Source: Fibrobacter sp.
Lineage (GTDB): Bacteria; Fibrobacterota; Fibrobacteria; Fibrobacterales; Fibrobacteraceae
Direction of reading: 5' to 3'
NCBI GenBank assembly: GCA_024398965.1
Contig: JAKSIF010000001.1
Span: forward strand, 172,482-236,481
Length of the DNA: 64,000 bases
Shown here: positions 43,726 through 51,678 of the stretch, in pieces
Numbering within the stretch: the stretch's first letter is position 1
Layout: each line of letters begins with the position of its first letter
Program-made: the position numbers and the translations under genes
The notes under the pieces: model-generated
The model's input: only the letters and a program-made list of their open reading frames with translations
Databases searched by the model: none
What the model was told of the DNA's origin: nothing

Positions 43726-44952
43726 ATGATTGATGCAGAAAAAATCCGTAGCGAATTTCCTATGTTAGTGGCAGGCGACAAGGAAGCCAAGCCCCTAGCC
43801 TTTTTAGATAGCACCGCCACCACCCAGAAGCCCGCTTGCGTCATCGACGTAATGAACGACTTCTACCGAGAACATTACAGTTCCGTAAAACGTGGCGTGT
43901 ACCGCTTGAGTGCTCGCACTACCGAGGCCTACGAAGCTACACGCAAGAACATTGCCAAGTTCATTAACGCAAAGTCCGAAAGCGAAATCGTCTTTACCCG
44001 CGGCACCACCGAAAGCATCAATCTGGTGGCCTGGAGCTATGGACGTAAGTTCTTTAACGCTAGCGACGAAGTTCTGATCAGCGGTCTGGAGCATCACGCC
44101 AACATCGTTTCCTGGCAGATCGTTGCAGAAATGAAGGGCGCAAAAATCAAGGTCATTCCCGTAAAGGATGACGGCGATTTGGATTTGAATGCGCTGCCGA
44201 GCCTGCTGACAGAAAAAGTGAAGATGGTGGCCGTGACCCACGTGAGTAACGCCGTAGGTACCGTGAACCCCATCGAAGAAATTATTAAGACGGTGCGTAA
44301 GTTGGCCCCTCAGGCAAAGGTCCTGATTGACTGCGCCCAAAGTTCTTCACACTTGAAGATCGACGTGCAAAAGCTGGACTGCGACTTTATCGCATTCAGC
44401 GGCCACAAAATGTACGGCCCTACAGGCATCGGCGTGCTTTACGGAAAGTACGATGTTCTGGATTCCATGCCTCCTTGGCACGGCGGCGGCGAAATGATCA
44501 AGAACGTCACCTTCGAAAAAACAACTTATGCCGACGTTCCCGAGCGCTTCGAAGCAGGCACTCCTGCCATTGCAGAAGTTATCGGACTGGGCAAGGCTGT
44601 AGAATGGCTGCAAGAAATTGGCCTAGACAACATCCGCGAACACGAAGAAAAGATTGTGCAGTACGCCTTGGAACAGCTGGCAACCATCCCGCAGATCAAG
44701 GTGCTTGGCAACCCCAAGAATCGCGGTGCACTCATCAGTGTAACGCTTGATGGAATCGCCGTCAGCGACGCCGCCATGATTCTTGACGAAGAAAACGTCG
44801 CTGTGCGCAGTGGCCACCACTGCGCTCAACCTGTCATGGACAGGTTCGGCGTAGACGCAACCCTGCGTCTATCCTTCGGCGTGTACACACTTGAACGTGA
44901 TGTAGACCGCTTTATCGCAGGTATCAAGCGAGTTGTTAGACTGTTCGCTTAA
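43726..44952 (+). CDS. sufS: Cysteine desulfurase SufS
   Basis: A 408-residue PLP enzyme of the group II cysteine desulfurase type. LDSTATTQKP and YSSVKRGVYRLSARTT mark the N-terminus; the PLP lysine is Lys228 in FSGHKMYGPTGIG; the active-site cysteine is Cys366 in RSGHHCAQPVM. It takes sulfur from cysteine as persulfide for iron-sulfur cluster assembly. No sufB, sufC, sufD or sufU is adjacent, so the gene is separate from any suf operon. A terminator follows at 44981. Confidence 0.95.
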   Translation: MIDAEKIRSEFPMLVAGDKEAKPLAFLDSTATTQKPACVIDVMNDFYREHYSSVKRGVYRLSARTTEAYEATRKNIAKFINAKSESEIVFTRGTTESINLVAWSYGRKFFNASDEVLISGLEHHANIVSWQIVAEMKGAKIKVIPVKDDGDLDLNALPSLLTEKVKMVAVTHVSNAVGTVNPIEEIIKTVRKLAPQAKVLIDCAQSSSHLKIDVQKLDCDFIAFSGHKMYGPTGIGVLYGKYDVLDSMPPWHGGGEMIKNVTFEKTTYADVPERFEAGTPAIAEVIGLGKAVEWLQEIGLDNIREHEEKIVQYALEQLATIPQIKVLGNPKNRGALISVTLDGIAVSDAAMILDEENVAVRSGHHCAQPVMDRFGVDATLRLSFGVYTLERDVDRFIAGIKRVVRLFA

Positions 44953-44980
44953 AGCAATCACAACAATCGACAACATTTTC

Positions 44981-45004
44981 AAGCACCTTGTTCAAAAGGT
45001 GCTT
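44981..45004 (+). terminator. Terminator after sufS
   Basis: AAGCACCTT and AAGGTGCTT form a perfect nine-base stem around GTTCAA, followed by CTTTATT. Confidence 0.85.
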
Positions 45005-45059
45005 CTTTATTATATTCGTAACGTATTAGACAATCCTGTTGACTGGGGCGTAAGCATCC

Positions 45060-45240
45060 CCGAATGGGCACACAAACCTTTTGCAAAAGACGCTGGATAG
45101 CTGACCGGAACACGACCGGTTCGAGTTCGCTACCTTGGGTAGCGCAGGTAACGCCAGAGAATACCTCTGCCATCGAACTTTGCAAATTATCCTAAAAGGA
45201 AACATTTTTCTACTTGAGCCGTAAAGACGGCTCCTTCCAC
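45060..45240. ncRNA. Possible structured RNA in a gene-free region
   Basis: Between sufS and the XRE gene several hairpins lie in a row. ACCGG and CCGGT (45098-45115) pair. GTTCGA and TCGAAC then enclose two further stems: CGCTACC, TTG, GGTAGCG, a perfect seven-base stem, and CAGGTA with TACCT plus a bulged C. Together they would form a three-way junction. GAGCCGT, AAAG, ACGGCTC follows (45214-45231). No protein-coding frame is convincing and no known RNA family was recognised. Strand is undecided. Confidence 0.35.
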
Positions 45241-45319
45241 GCATTCAGACAATGCGGTTTTCTTTGACATGGAATGATTATGGCTTTCTAAGTTGAGCGA
45301 ACTACATGTATCTTGAATG

Positions 45320-45361
45320 TAAATAAAAAATATTGACACATAAATAAAAAATATTTATACT
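45320..45361 (+). promoter_or_regulatory. Promoter and direct-repeat operator of the XRE gene
   Basis: TTGACA (45333-45338) and TATACT (45356-45361) are separated by exactly 17 bases, a near-consensus sigma-70 promoter. The 15-base sequence TAAATAAAAAATATT occurs at 45320-45334 and again at 45341-45355, spaced 21 bases (two helical turns) and overlapping the -35 box and the spacer. This is where an autorepressor would bind. Confidence 0.7.
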
Positions 45362-45450
45362 TATGTATGAAGTTGTAATTAAAAAGAAAATTGTAAAGTC
45401 AGTTGCATGCTGGGTTGAAACAGAGCAAGGAATACAAGTGGAGGTAACGT

Positions 45451-45867
45451 ATGTTGGCAGTCGTGAGAGCGCCCCGTATGCCAAAAACTGAGCCAGCATG
45501 TTTCTCTATTCAAGGGAACGTGCCTGAATATGTGATGAAATATCTGCGTAGTAAGTTTAACGACGTTCAAGTTTTTGAGCCCGAATCATGCTTTACAGAA
45601 AACGATTCTGCAGAAGATGACGAAGAATTAATCCGTTGGGAAGATTCAGGACTTGAAGAAAAATTTCAATCCATGACAACCCCTGGCGAAAGTCTCAAGC
45701 TTCTTCGTACCAACTTCAAGATGACCCAGCGTCAGCTTGCCGAAAAAGTGGGCATTGCAGTGCAGGCAATTTCTGCCATGGAGCGCGGTCGCGCACCCAT
45801 CGGTCGCAAGATGGCTCATAAGCTGGCCGATGCACTAGGAACAAGCTACAAGAACCTGTTTTGGTAA
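45451..45867 (+). CDS. XRE family helix-turn-helix regulator
   Basis: A 138-residue protein. The helix-turn-helix is at about residues 85-138 (LLRTNFKMTQRQLAEKVGIA, VQAISAMERGRAPIGRKMA). The N-terminal 80 residues are acidic and contain an unassigned small domain (FSIQGNVPEYVMKYL). The ATG at 45451 has the ribosome site GGAGGT seven bases upstream. Domain order resembles antitoxins of the HigA/MqsA kind, but no toxin-like gene is adjacent. The promoter with duplicated 15-base sites at 45320-45361 suggests autoregulation. Confidence 0.88.
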   Translation: MLAVVRAPRMPKTEPACFSIQGNVPEYVMKYLRSKFNDVQVFEPESCFTENDSAEDDEELIRWEDSGLEEKFQSMTTPGESLKLLRTNFKMTQRQLAEKVGIAVQAISAMERGRAPIGRKMAHKLADALGTSYKNLFW

Positions 45868-45887
45868 AAGCAGAAATAGCACCTATA

Positions 45888-45922
45888 AAAATTCCCCGGC
45901 ACAGTGGTGTCGGGGATATTTT
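45888..45922 (+). terminator. Terminator of the XRE gene, shared sequence with 56145-56180
   Basis: ATTCCCCGGCAC and GTGTCGGGGAT pair around AGTG, followed by ATTTTAT. Almost the same element (ATTCCCCGGTAC, GGTGTCGGGGAT) follows the other XRE gene region at 56145-56180. Confidence 0.75.
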
Positions 45923-45966
45923 ATAACCGATGCTGACCTTCGTCGGCATGACTCTTAGGCTAGAGT

Positions 45967-48639
45967 TTAATCCTTGATGCAGCGGAGTGCATGTGCCCCC
46001 ATTTTGTACGAAGTCGAAATATGAGATTTACTAGATCCAAGTATCCATTCATAAGCAACATCGGCATTTTTCTGAGTTGCAGTCCACCACCAACCCGCAT
46101 TACCAACTTGACCGAACATACCTTCCGAATCGCCCCAACCAGAGGGAAGAGCACTAAATCCAAAAGAGTCCTCTGTAGTGTGTTGCCACCCCATCTGCGA
46201 CGGCATCAAGTAACGAGAATCATGCGTTTCAACATCAAGAGCTTGCCATTCCCCACTTGTCGGGACGTGCCATCCCTCAGGACAAATCCCCCTAACGTTT
46301 CCTTGAAACTCGCACAATTTTCCATAACCACATTTTTGCTGAGATTCCTTATAGATTTGCACAGAATCAATTACGGCAGCCCATGTATAAAGCCTTCCCG
46401 TAACATTGCAATACGCATTGTTATTCTCATAACACCAAGACTTTCCCTTTAGGCTAGGCGACGTTACGCTATCTCCGTAGTTCAAGTTTTCCGCCATCCA
46501 AACCTGTTCACCAATCTTTACTGTTCTGTAAACCTTACCGTCACGAGAATCCTTAATGGAGTCATACGCAATTTCGGGATTAAAATATGCATCCTTAGGA
46601 AGATCCCAACTCCATTTATCGTTTCTGTACCACTTCTTGTTGTAGCACAAATAGCGATTGATTAATTCATCTCCTTCATCAAAAATATTTTGCCATTCTT
46701 GATGACGTTTATGGGTGCAGCCATCAATTCCTAGAACGTAGTCGAACTCGGTGGTGGCAGCCCGCCAGCCTTCGCTTTCGTCAAACACGTAATAATTTTC
46801 GGGATGCAGGAACCCGCGGCGCCAGGCACCATCTACAGTATCATTCCAGCTATAGATATCGTCTTCGGTTGCAGAACCTGCCACCCATTTGCCGTAATAG
46901 CAGTAGTAGGATTTTCCCTGGAACACTGCAATGGAATCCTGCAAGCGGGTGCGGCAGCCTCCAATCGAGGCTTCCAGATCCGTTGCGATTTCCCAGCCCG
47001 CAAGGCTATCCTTGTCCGTATCCGCGAAGTCGCAGACATAGACATTTGCAGAATTGACTCGGCCCTTCAGCAGGTCGCCATCCGTTTCCTCGGTGCAGTT
47101 TTTGCGGGCTTCGTACGTATCGTTGTACCATTCGGGAGCATCCACCCAGCGGAATGCGGTGTCCACCAAATCCGCAGGATTTTCTGCACATACATAGTAG
47201 AGTTCCTTCAGCTTGACTGCGCTGGTGTCGCCGGCAACGGCAATTTTTCCATCGGCGGTATTTTTCTTTCCGGTGCAGGCAAGTCCGCCGTTCTTATAAA
47301 GCACGCTGTCCAGACGGGTGCCGCGGCGCCATTCCGAACCGTCAAACACATAGACGAACTTCGGATTTATGCGGCCATTACGCACATCGCCTTCGATAGC
47401 GTCGTCATAGCGGTAGGTATCGTACTGCGCCACCGTAGCCGTATCCCAGGAACCCGCCTTACAGATATAATAGACGGAGTCGATTTTACCGATGGAGTCC
47501 GCGATAGATTCCGTGCATCCGCCAAATGTCTGTTCCGCAAAGGAAGTCGTTCTCCACTTGGTCTTGTCAAAGACGTAAATGTTTTCGGTAACATCGCCCT
47601 TCTTGATTTCGCCGTCACGACCGTCGGCCCACTTGTAGGTATCCTTCTCGAAGTCCGTGGCGCGGCGCCATTCCTTCGTATCGCAAATGTAATGGACACT
47701 TGCGTTTTCGCTCAGTCCATTCTGGTTCTTCTTCACTTCGCCCTGACGTTCTGTAGTGCAAAGATCGAGACCGTAATTATACCACCAGAAACGCTTCACA
47801 TACTTTTCAAATCCGGGAACATCGCCAAAGTCCCAGCCTTCCACGTTTTCACGAATGTGGGTTAGGCCCTCGGACAGGGATTGTCCTTCGGCCCAGTCAG
47901 CCATGGCGACCTTTGTTTTTTCGTCGTTCCATTCGCCGTCGGATTCCACATCGTTTGCGTAGTTGGCCAAAAGTTCGCTAAGCTCGGCCTCGGCACGATT
48001 CCCCTGCATCAGCACAGAAACAGCAAGCAGAGCCGCGTCGCCCTCGCCCTTGTTAAAGATGTTCAAGTCTTCAAAATTTTCCGCAATATTTTCAATGTAG
48101 AAGGACGCAAAAATTTCTTTCTCGGCCATGCGCTTTGCCGCAGCCACCTCCATGCCGCCCTTCACCAGGACCCGCATACGATCGTAGGCCAGGTGGGTCA
48201 GCAAGTTGATGTTCACCGTCTCTCGATTTTCCAAATCCGTAACCGCATTCAGCGTAATCTGGCTGGTAGATTTCTGACCGGAGACTTCGTTACGGTAATA
48301 GCCGTCCGCTTCCAGGAGCGCATATTGGGAAACAAGGTTGATCTCCGCCAGGGAGAATTCGCCAAGGTCGCTCTTGATCTTTCCGGTAAAGCTCTTGCCC
48401 GTCTGAATCAGGCCAGCATCCTGCAATTCGTAAAGATGCACCGAGGAACCGTTGAGGAACGGACCCTTCTGGGAAACGCCCGCCACTTCCTTGTCGGTGA
48501 TGGCGATGCCCTTGGTCTCCTCGCTGGAGCCACCTGTGGTCTTATCCTTGTCATCGCTACCGCAGGCCGCAAGCAAAAGCAGCAGCGCAAGCAGCAGACA
48601 TTCTAAAATCTCGATAAAATTTTTCGGACGGCGCTTCAT
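45967..48639 (-). CDS. Large FISUMP-domain lipoprotein with Cys-rich modules (890 residues)
   Basis: Lipoprotein signal with lipobox LLAAC near residue 26. Residues about 50-300 match the 808-residue protein at 16887 (GVSQKGPFLNGSSVHLYEL, SQYALLEADGYYRNEVSGQKS, LLTHLAYDRM). Residues about 310-700 are five to six repeated modules of 60-80 residues with the pattern GGCT, YYICKAGSW, DTYxW and YVFDxxxWR. The C-terminal 180 residues are a FISUMP domain (VWMAENLNYGDS, CPEGWHVPTSG, FSALPSGW, WWWTATQ, ALRCIKD). Its start overlaps the TIGR02147 gene stop by one base (TAATG), so translation is coupled to that regulator. Likely exposed at the cell surface; function unknown. Confidence 0.9.
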   Translation of the reverse strand: MKRRPKNFIEILECLLLALLLLLAACGSDDKDKTTGGSSEETKGIAITDKEVAGVSQKGPFLNGSSVHLYELQDAGLIQTGKSFTGKIKSDLGEFSLAEINLVSQYALLEADGYYRNEVSGQKSTSQITLNAVTDLENRETVNINLLTHLAYDRMRVLVKGGMEVAAAKRMAEKEIFASFYIENIAENFEDLNIFNKGEGDAALLAVSVLMQGNRAEAELSELLANYANDVESDGEWNDEKTKVAMADWAEGQSLSEGLTHIRENVEGWDFGDVPGFEKYVKRFWWYNYGLDLCTTERQGEVKKNQNGLSENASVHYICDTKEWRRATDFEKDTYKWADGRDGEIKKGDVTENIYVFDKTKWRTTSFAEQTFGGCTESIADSIGKIDSVYYICKAGSWDTATVAQYDTYRYDDAIEGDVRNGRINPKFVYVFDGSEWRRGTRLDSVLYKNGGLACTGKKNTADGKIAVAGDTSAVKLKELYYVCAENPADLVDTAFRWVDAPEWYNDTYEARKNCTEETDGDLLKGRVNSANVYVCDFADTDKDSLAGWEIATDLEASIGGCRTRLQDSIAVFQGKSYYCYYGKWVAGSATEDDIYSWNDTVDGAWRRGFLHPENYYVFDESEGWRAATTEFDYVLGIDGCTHKRHQEWQNIFDEGDELINRYLCYNKKWYRNDKWSWDLPKDAYFNPEIAYDSIKDSRDGKVYRTVKIGEQVWMAENLNYGDSVTSPSLKGKSWCYENNNAYCNVTGRLYTWAAVIDSVQIYKESQQKCGYGKLCEFQGNVRGICPEGWHVPTSGEWQALDVETHDSRYLMPSQMGWQHTTEDSFGFSALPSGWGDSEGMFGQVGNAGWWWTATQKNADVAYEWILGSSKSHISTSYKMGAHALRCIKD

Positions 48640-49463
48640 TACTTTTCAATCAGTTTCGTCAAGGGGAACATCTGCAAATTTAGTCTATAAATCTGTTCCG
48701 TTTCATCGGACTCCGTCGCAATGGCGATAATTCGGCGGCGGCACTTGGCCAGTTCCGTTTCAATCTTTCCATAGACATTCTTGGGAATCCCCAAGGTGAT
48801 GCCGCTAAAGTGCCGTTCCGATTCCGGCATGCCGTCCAGCGCCTGCAAGGCCAACTGCCCCATCTGACGGTGCATGCATTTTAACGTGGCGGGAACATTC
48901 TCGATATCCCCCGTCGAAATGGACTTACCTGTCTGATGATAGACGCCCTTCTTATCTTTTACCACGAGCCCGTGACGCAGCAAAAAATCCAGCGTGTCCG
49001 CGACCTCCTGCGCATCAACATGCTGCAGACACTGTTCCGCCATCTTCTCGAAGGACGCCCCCGGCATGGAAGGTGCAAGTTCCCGCAGCACAGGATTTTT
49101 CCAGGACTCAAAATAGCTGTAGATGTCGTCATCGATGACATGCACCCGATGCTTCATCCCCAGAGAAACCATCTCCTGAAAGAAAGCCTCCTTCTGGAAA
49201 GAATCCTTGGCGTTGTCATACTCCACCATCAGTACAAAGTAACGAAACTTGAAACTCACCAGCTTCATGGCCGTAGCCACCTGGGCGGCCCCCTCTGCAG
49301 TCAAACGGGTCTTGCCGTCGCAAACCAACTTAAGGTACGAACCCGAAGCATAGCCCGCAAGAGCCGCAAACTGACGCCACGTAAACTTGGCCTCTTGCTT
49401 GCGCTCCTTATAATAATCCAGAATATACTGACGGTAGTCCTGATACTCGATGATCGGTTTCAT
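48639..49463 (-). CDS. TIGR02147 family protein (Fibrobacter-type putative regulator)
   Basis: A 274-residue cytoplasmic protein. The N-terminal 70 residues resemble a DNA-binding domain (IIEYQDYRQYILDYYKERK, FTWRQFAALAGYASGSYLKLV). The rest matches the TIGR02147/DUF4423 pattern (FFQEMVSLGMKHRV, LDFLLRHGLVVKDKKGVYHQT, FSGITLGIPKNVYGKIE). The family is largely confined to Fibrobacter and relatives and is commonly found beside FISUMP genes; a regulatory role is inferred. The element TATATTTC at 49469-49476 stands five bases before the ATG and no ribosome site is seen, so the operon mRNA may be leaderless. Confidence 0.88.
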   Translation of the reverse strand: MKPIIEYQDYRQYILDYYKERKQEAKFTWRQFAALAGYASGSYLKLVCDGKTRLTAEGAAQVATAMKLVSFKFRYFVLMVEYDNAKDSFQKEAFFQEMVSLGMKHRVHVIDDDIYSYFESWKNPVLRELAPSMPGASFEKMAEQCLQHVDAQEVADTLDFLLRHGLVVKDKKGVYHQTGKSISTGDIENVPATLKCMHRQMGQLALQALDGMPESERHFSGITLGIPKNVYGKIETELAKCRRRIIAIATESDETEQIYRLNLQMFPLTKLIEK

Positions 49464-49468
49464 AAAAG

Positions 49469-49476
49469 GAAATATA
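49469..49476 (-). promoter_or_regulatory. TATATTTC promoter-like element of the TIGR02147 gene
   Basis: One mismatch from TAnnTTTG on the minus strand, with five bases before the ATG at 49463. Confidence 0.45.
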
Positions 49477-49478
49477 AA

Positions 49479-50027
49479 TCAAAAATCTTCTCTTGCATAT
49501 TGCTTTTTTGCAATCCAATCATACCTAAACCGATACAAAACCTGAGACTTAAGCTCAGGATGATTATCAAAGAACTCCGGTTCTATATCGTATGAAAAAC
49601 CGCAATGGAATTCATCATCCCAGTAGTCAGCCTGATTGTCTTCCCTGGTAAAGTCATACTGTCCCAACACCCGGAAAGTCACCGGTTCAACAGCCAGTAT
49701 GTCGGAGCAATGGCTCCGAAGCGCACCATTTTCAAAAACTACATCATCAAAAATTGTGAGGTCATACCCGCAGTGAAGCCCTTCTTCGCCACCTACAATA
49801 GAATAAAGATGCAAAACCAAAATCGCAGGACAGTCGCCACCGTGTGCAGGAAGTACTATCTTACCTGCATAATGGCAACTATTCCCTTCAAGAGCTCCGC
49901 CAGACAGCAAGACACTGTTGGGAGCACTGCTAAAATTTGCATGAGCCATCAAATCGTATCGTCCCGTAGGCTTGTCGCAAAACGCAAATGCCGCCAGGAA
50001 CAAAACAGCCAATATTACACGTTTCAT
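49479..50027 (-). CDS. Small exported protein of unknown function
   Basis: A 182-residue protein with a Sec signal (MKRVILAVLFLAAFAFC) and five cysteines in the mature part, likely paired. Strand-rich sequence with aromatic residues (YDLMAHANF, LVLHLYSIVGG, FRVLGQYDFTRED) but no known domain. A TAGGAG ribosome site precedes the ATG. A perfect palindrome at 50046-50059 lies just upstream. The gene ends 16 bases before the TIGR02147 start, inside that gene's promoter region. Confidence 0.75.
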   Translation of the reverse strand: MKRVILAVLFLAAFAFCDKPTGRYDLMAHANFSSAPNSVLLSGGALEGNSCHYAGKIVLPAHGGDCPAILVLHLYSIVGGEEGLHCGYDLTIFDDVVFENGALRSHCSDILAVEPVTFRVLGQYDFTREDNQADYWDDEFHCGFSYDIEPEFFDNHPELKSQVLYRFRYDWIAKKQYAREDF

Positions 50028-50045
50028 TGGATCTCCTAGTTATAG

Positions 50046-50059
50046 CGTTATTAATAACG
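50046..50059. promoter_or_regulatory. Palindrome upstream of the small exported protein gene
   Basis: CGTTATTAATAACG is a perfect 14-base palindrome centred about 25 bases before the start codon at 50027, a position suited to an operator. Confidence 0.35.
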
Positions 50060-50113
50060 TCAAGGACTTTTGACTACAAAAACGAATACACGGTCCCCAT
50101 AATTGCCGGCAAT

Positions 50114-50144
50114 AACCTACGGCACATTTTTAATGCCGTAGGTT
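50114..50144. terminator. Perfect inverted repeat, possible terminator of the zinc-ribbon gene
   Basis: AACCTACGGCA and TGCCGTAGGTT pair over 11 bases around a nine-base AT-rich loop. On the minus strand it follows the gene at 50202, but no long T-run follows it. Confidence 0.5.
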
Positions 50145-50201
50145 AATTCAAAAATCAAGTTGAATCCCAGCCAGTAACTAACTCATGAATACTGTAAATA
50201 G

Positions 50202-50495
50202 TTAATGCTGGATCGCATACACTATCAACGCAATGATTACAAGAACAGCAACAACAGCTAACTTGACAAGAAAACTTTTCGTTGCAGATTGAGTTGCTTC
50301 AGGATTATCAACACAACGGTCACAAAGATGCGTTCCCAAACCAAAAGTACGCCAATTGGGAGGAATAGAATTTTCACCCCGCGTATTCCAATAATTGCCA
50401 TCATAGATTTCAGTTTTAAAACCGATTCCCTGCCTATGACAATGATGGCATTCATAATTGACACGAACTTCTCTTGTATCACCTTTAAACGGCAT
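50202..50495 (-). CDS. Small zinc-ribbon membrane protein
   Basis: A 97-residue protein. Two CxxC pairs (YECHHCHRQG and HLCDRCVDN) are placed like a zinc ribbon, and the C-terminus is a single membrane helix (LVKLAVVAVLVIIALIVYAI). The N-terminal part should therefore face the cytoplasm. The AAGGAG ribosome site is clear. No family is recognised. Confidence 0.7.
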   Translation of the reverse strand: MPFKGDTREVRVNYECHHCHRQGIGFKTEIYDGNYWNTRGENSIPPNWRTFGLGTHLCDRCVDNPEATQSATKSFLVKLAVVAVLVIIALIVYAIQH

Positions 50496-50619
50496 TTTGC
50501 ATCTCCTTGTCTTTTCAGTTTATTCTGTTGCAGATTATCTGCATTACCTTAATGAAAATTAAATCTGAAAAACACCGTTTTGATATAAATGCAGCCAAGA
50601 ATCAGCAACAAAGTTCTCT

Positions 50620-50655
50620 CATAAAACAAGATTTTCCGTTTTAAAAAACAAATCA
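50620..50655. repeat. ATAAAACAA repeat element, copy 1
   Basis: CATAAAACAA at 50620 and TAAAAAACAA at 50642, 22 bases apart. The same arrangement occurs at 54231 and 56085. Confidence 0.5.
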
Positions 50656-51561
50656 ATCTTCCTGCCAGATAAGGGATCCAACATAGCCATTTTCTAAGTC
50701 TTCTTCCGACAGTTTGATTTTACCTTCGCAATAATCCGACGCGTGTCCACGATACGAACTTTTCGCAGGACACGATGAGCTAAACATGAATACATTGCCC
50801 GGAGTCCATCTGCTAAAATCAAATAACTCGTTTGTTTTTGAGTCAATCTTTCCAGAGAATACTTTTTTACCGTTTATGGTATAAATAAATGAATAACCAC
50901 GACGTGAGAAAATTTTCAAGCCGTCCAAGCGAAAAGGATAATTATTCGCTTCGTTGTATCTGGCGGCCAACTGCGATACAAAAGATTTCTCCTTGTGCGA
51001 ATTCCACTTACATAGACTAGCAAAGGTATTCCGCAGCCATCGGGTAGTCGAGCCTTCAAAATTTTCATGCAACGATATCCGATAAGATAATTCCGCACCA
51101 TCCAACAGAGGTTCCACCCGGAATTCCGTTTCCATTTTGAACAGCTTTGACGGATGAAAATCCATTTCGTACAAGGCATCAACACAGGCTGTCATAAGGG
51201 ACCGTTCGTCGTTCACATTCTTCGTCAAGGAAAAACCATTCATCCGAATATCGTTTGTCACCTTGCCATAGAGTTCATCAAACGCGGGGAGTTCAACCTT
51301 GTAAAAAGTCTGACAGGTTTCATCCAGCACTTCAGTCAAGGAAATGCTTGCGCACCGGTCGTTTAGCCGTCCGATTCTCTGGGCGTTATTCCACAATTCA
51401 TCTAGGGCAGCCCTATCTTTGTCGGAGAGATTCGGATCTTTTAGAAGCGACTTTACTTTTTGGCGTTTCGTGGCAAATGTATTGTCCCGGACAATATCCT
51501 GAACCTGTTGACTATAGGAAAGGGAAATGCCAAGAATTATTGGAAATAGAGATGATTTCAT
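50653..51561 (-). CDS. Exported protein of unknown function (302 residues)
   Basis: A Sec signal (MKSSLFPIILGISLSYS) is followed by a helical region and then a mixed domain with four to six cysteines (MTACVDAL, ASLCKWNS, SSSCPAK, DYCEGK). No family is recognised. It has an in-frame FDFSRWTPGNVFMFSSSC block that looks structural rather than catalytic. It stands immediately downstream of the repeat that terminates the FISUMP gene at 51658, on the same strand, and its end overlaps the ATAAAACAA repeat. Confidence 0.72.
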   Translation of the reverse strand: MKSSLFPIILGISLSYSQQVQDIVRDNTFATKRQKVKSLLKDPNLSDKDRAALDELWNNAQRIGRLNDRCASISLTEVLDETCQTFYKVELPAFDELYGKVTNDIRMNGFSLTKNVNDERSLMTACVDALYEMDFHPSKLFKMETEFRVEPLLDGAELSYRISLHENFEGSTTRWLRNTFASLCKWNSHKEKSFVSQLAARYNEANNYPFRLDGLKIFSRRGYSFIYTINGKKVFSGKIDSKTNELFDFSRWTPGNVFMFSSSCPAKSSYRGHASDYCEGKIKLSEEDLENGYVGSLIWQED

Positions 51562-51572
51562 AAGATATTTCC

Positions 51573-51678
51573 GCCTAGTTAGAGGGTGCCACGGCGCCTA
51601 CGCTCTTGCTCGGACACCTAGACAAACAAGTTTGTCTATGCATCGCTCGCAATCGTTTTAGTCCTGGAGACAACGAAC
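51573..51678. repeat. 106-base direct repeat, copy A (3' end of FISUMP twin 1)
   Basis: It differs from the copy at 52674-52779 at two positions. It includes the last codons of the FISUMP gene, its stop and about 85 bases downstream, with AGACAAAC/GTTTGTCT and GGCGCC palindromes. Confidence 0.9.

Noticed and set aside
45060..45240. tmRNA, RNase P RNA, SRP RNA or c-di-GMP riboswitch, and a tRNA T-arm suggested by GGTTCGAG
   Set aside because: The diagnostic conserved motifs of each are missing and no cloverleaf can be drawn; kept only as an unassigned structured region.
45363..45491. Small 42-codon frame just before the XRE gene, considered as a toxin or leader peptide
   Set aside because: Its ATG lies at or upstream of the predicted transcription start and it has no ribosome site, whereas the XRE ATG has a strong one.
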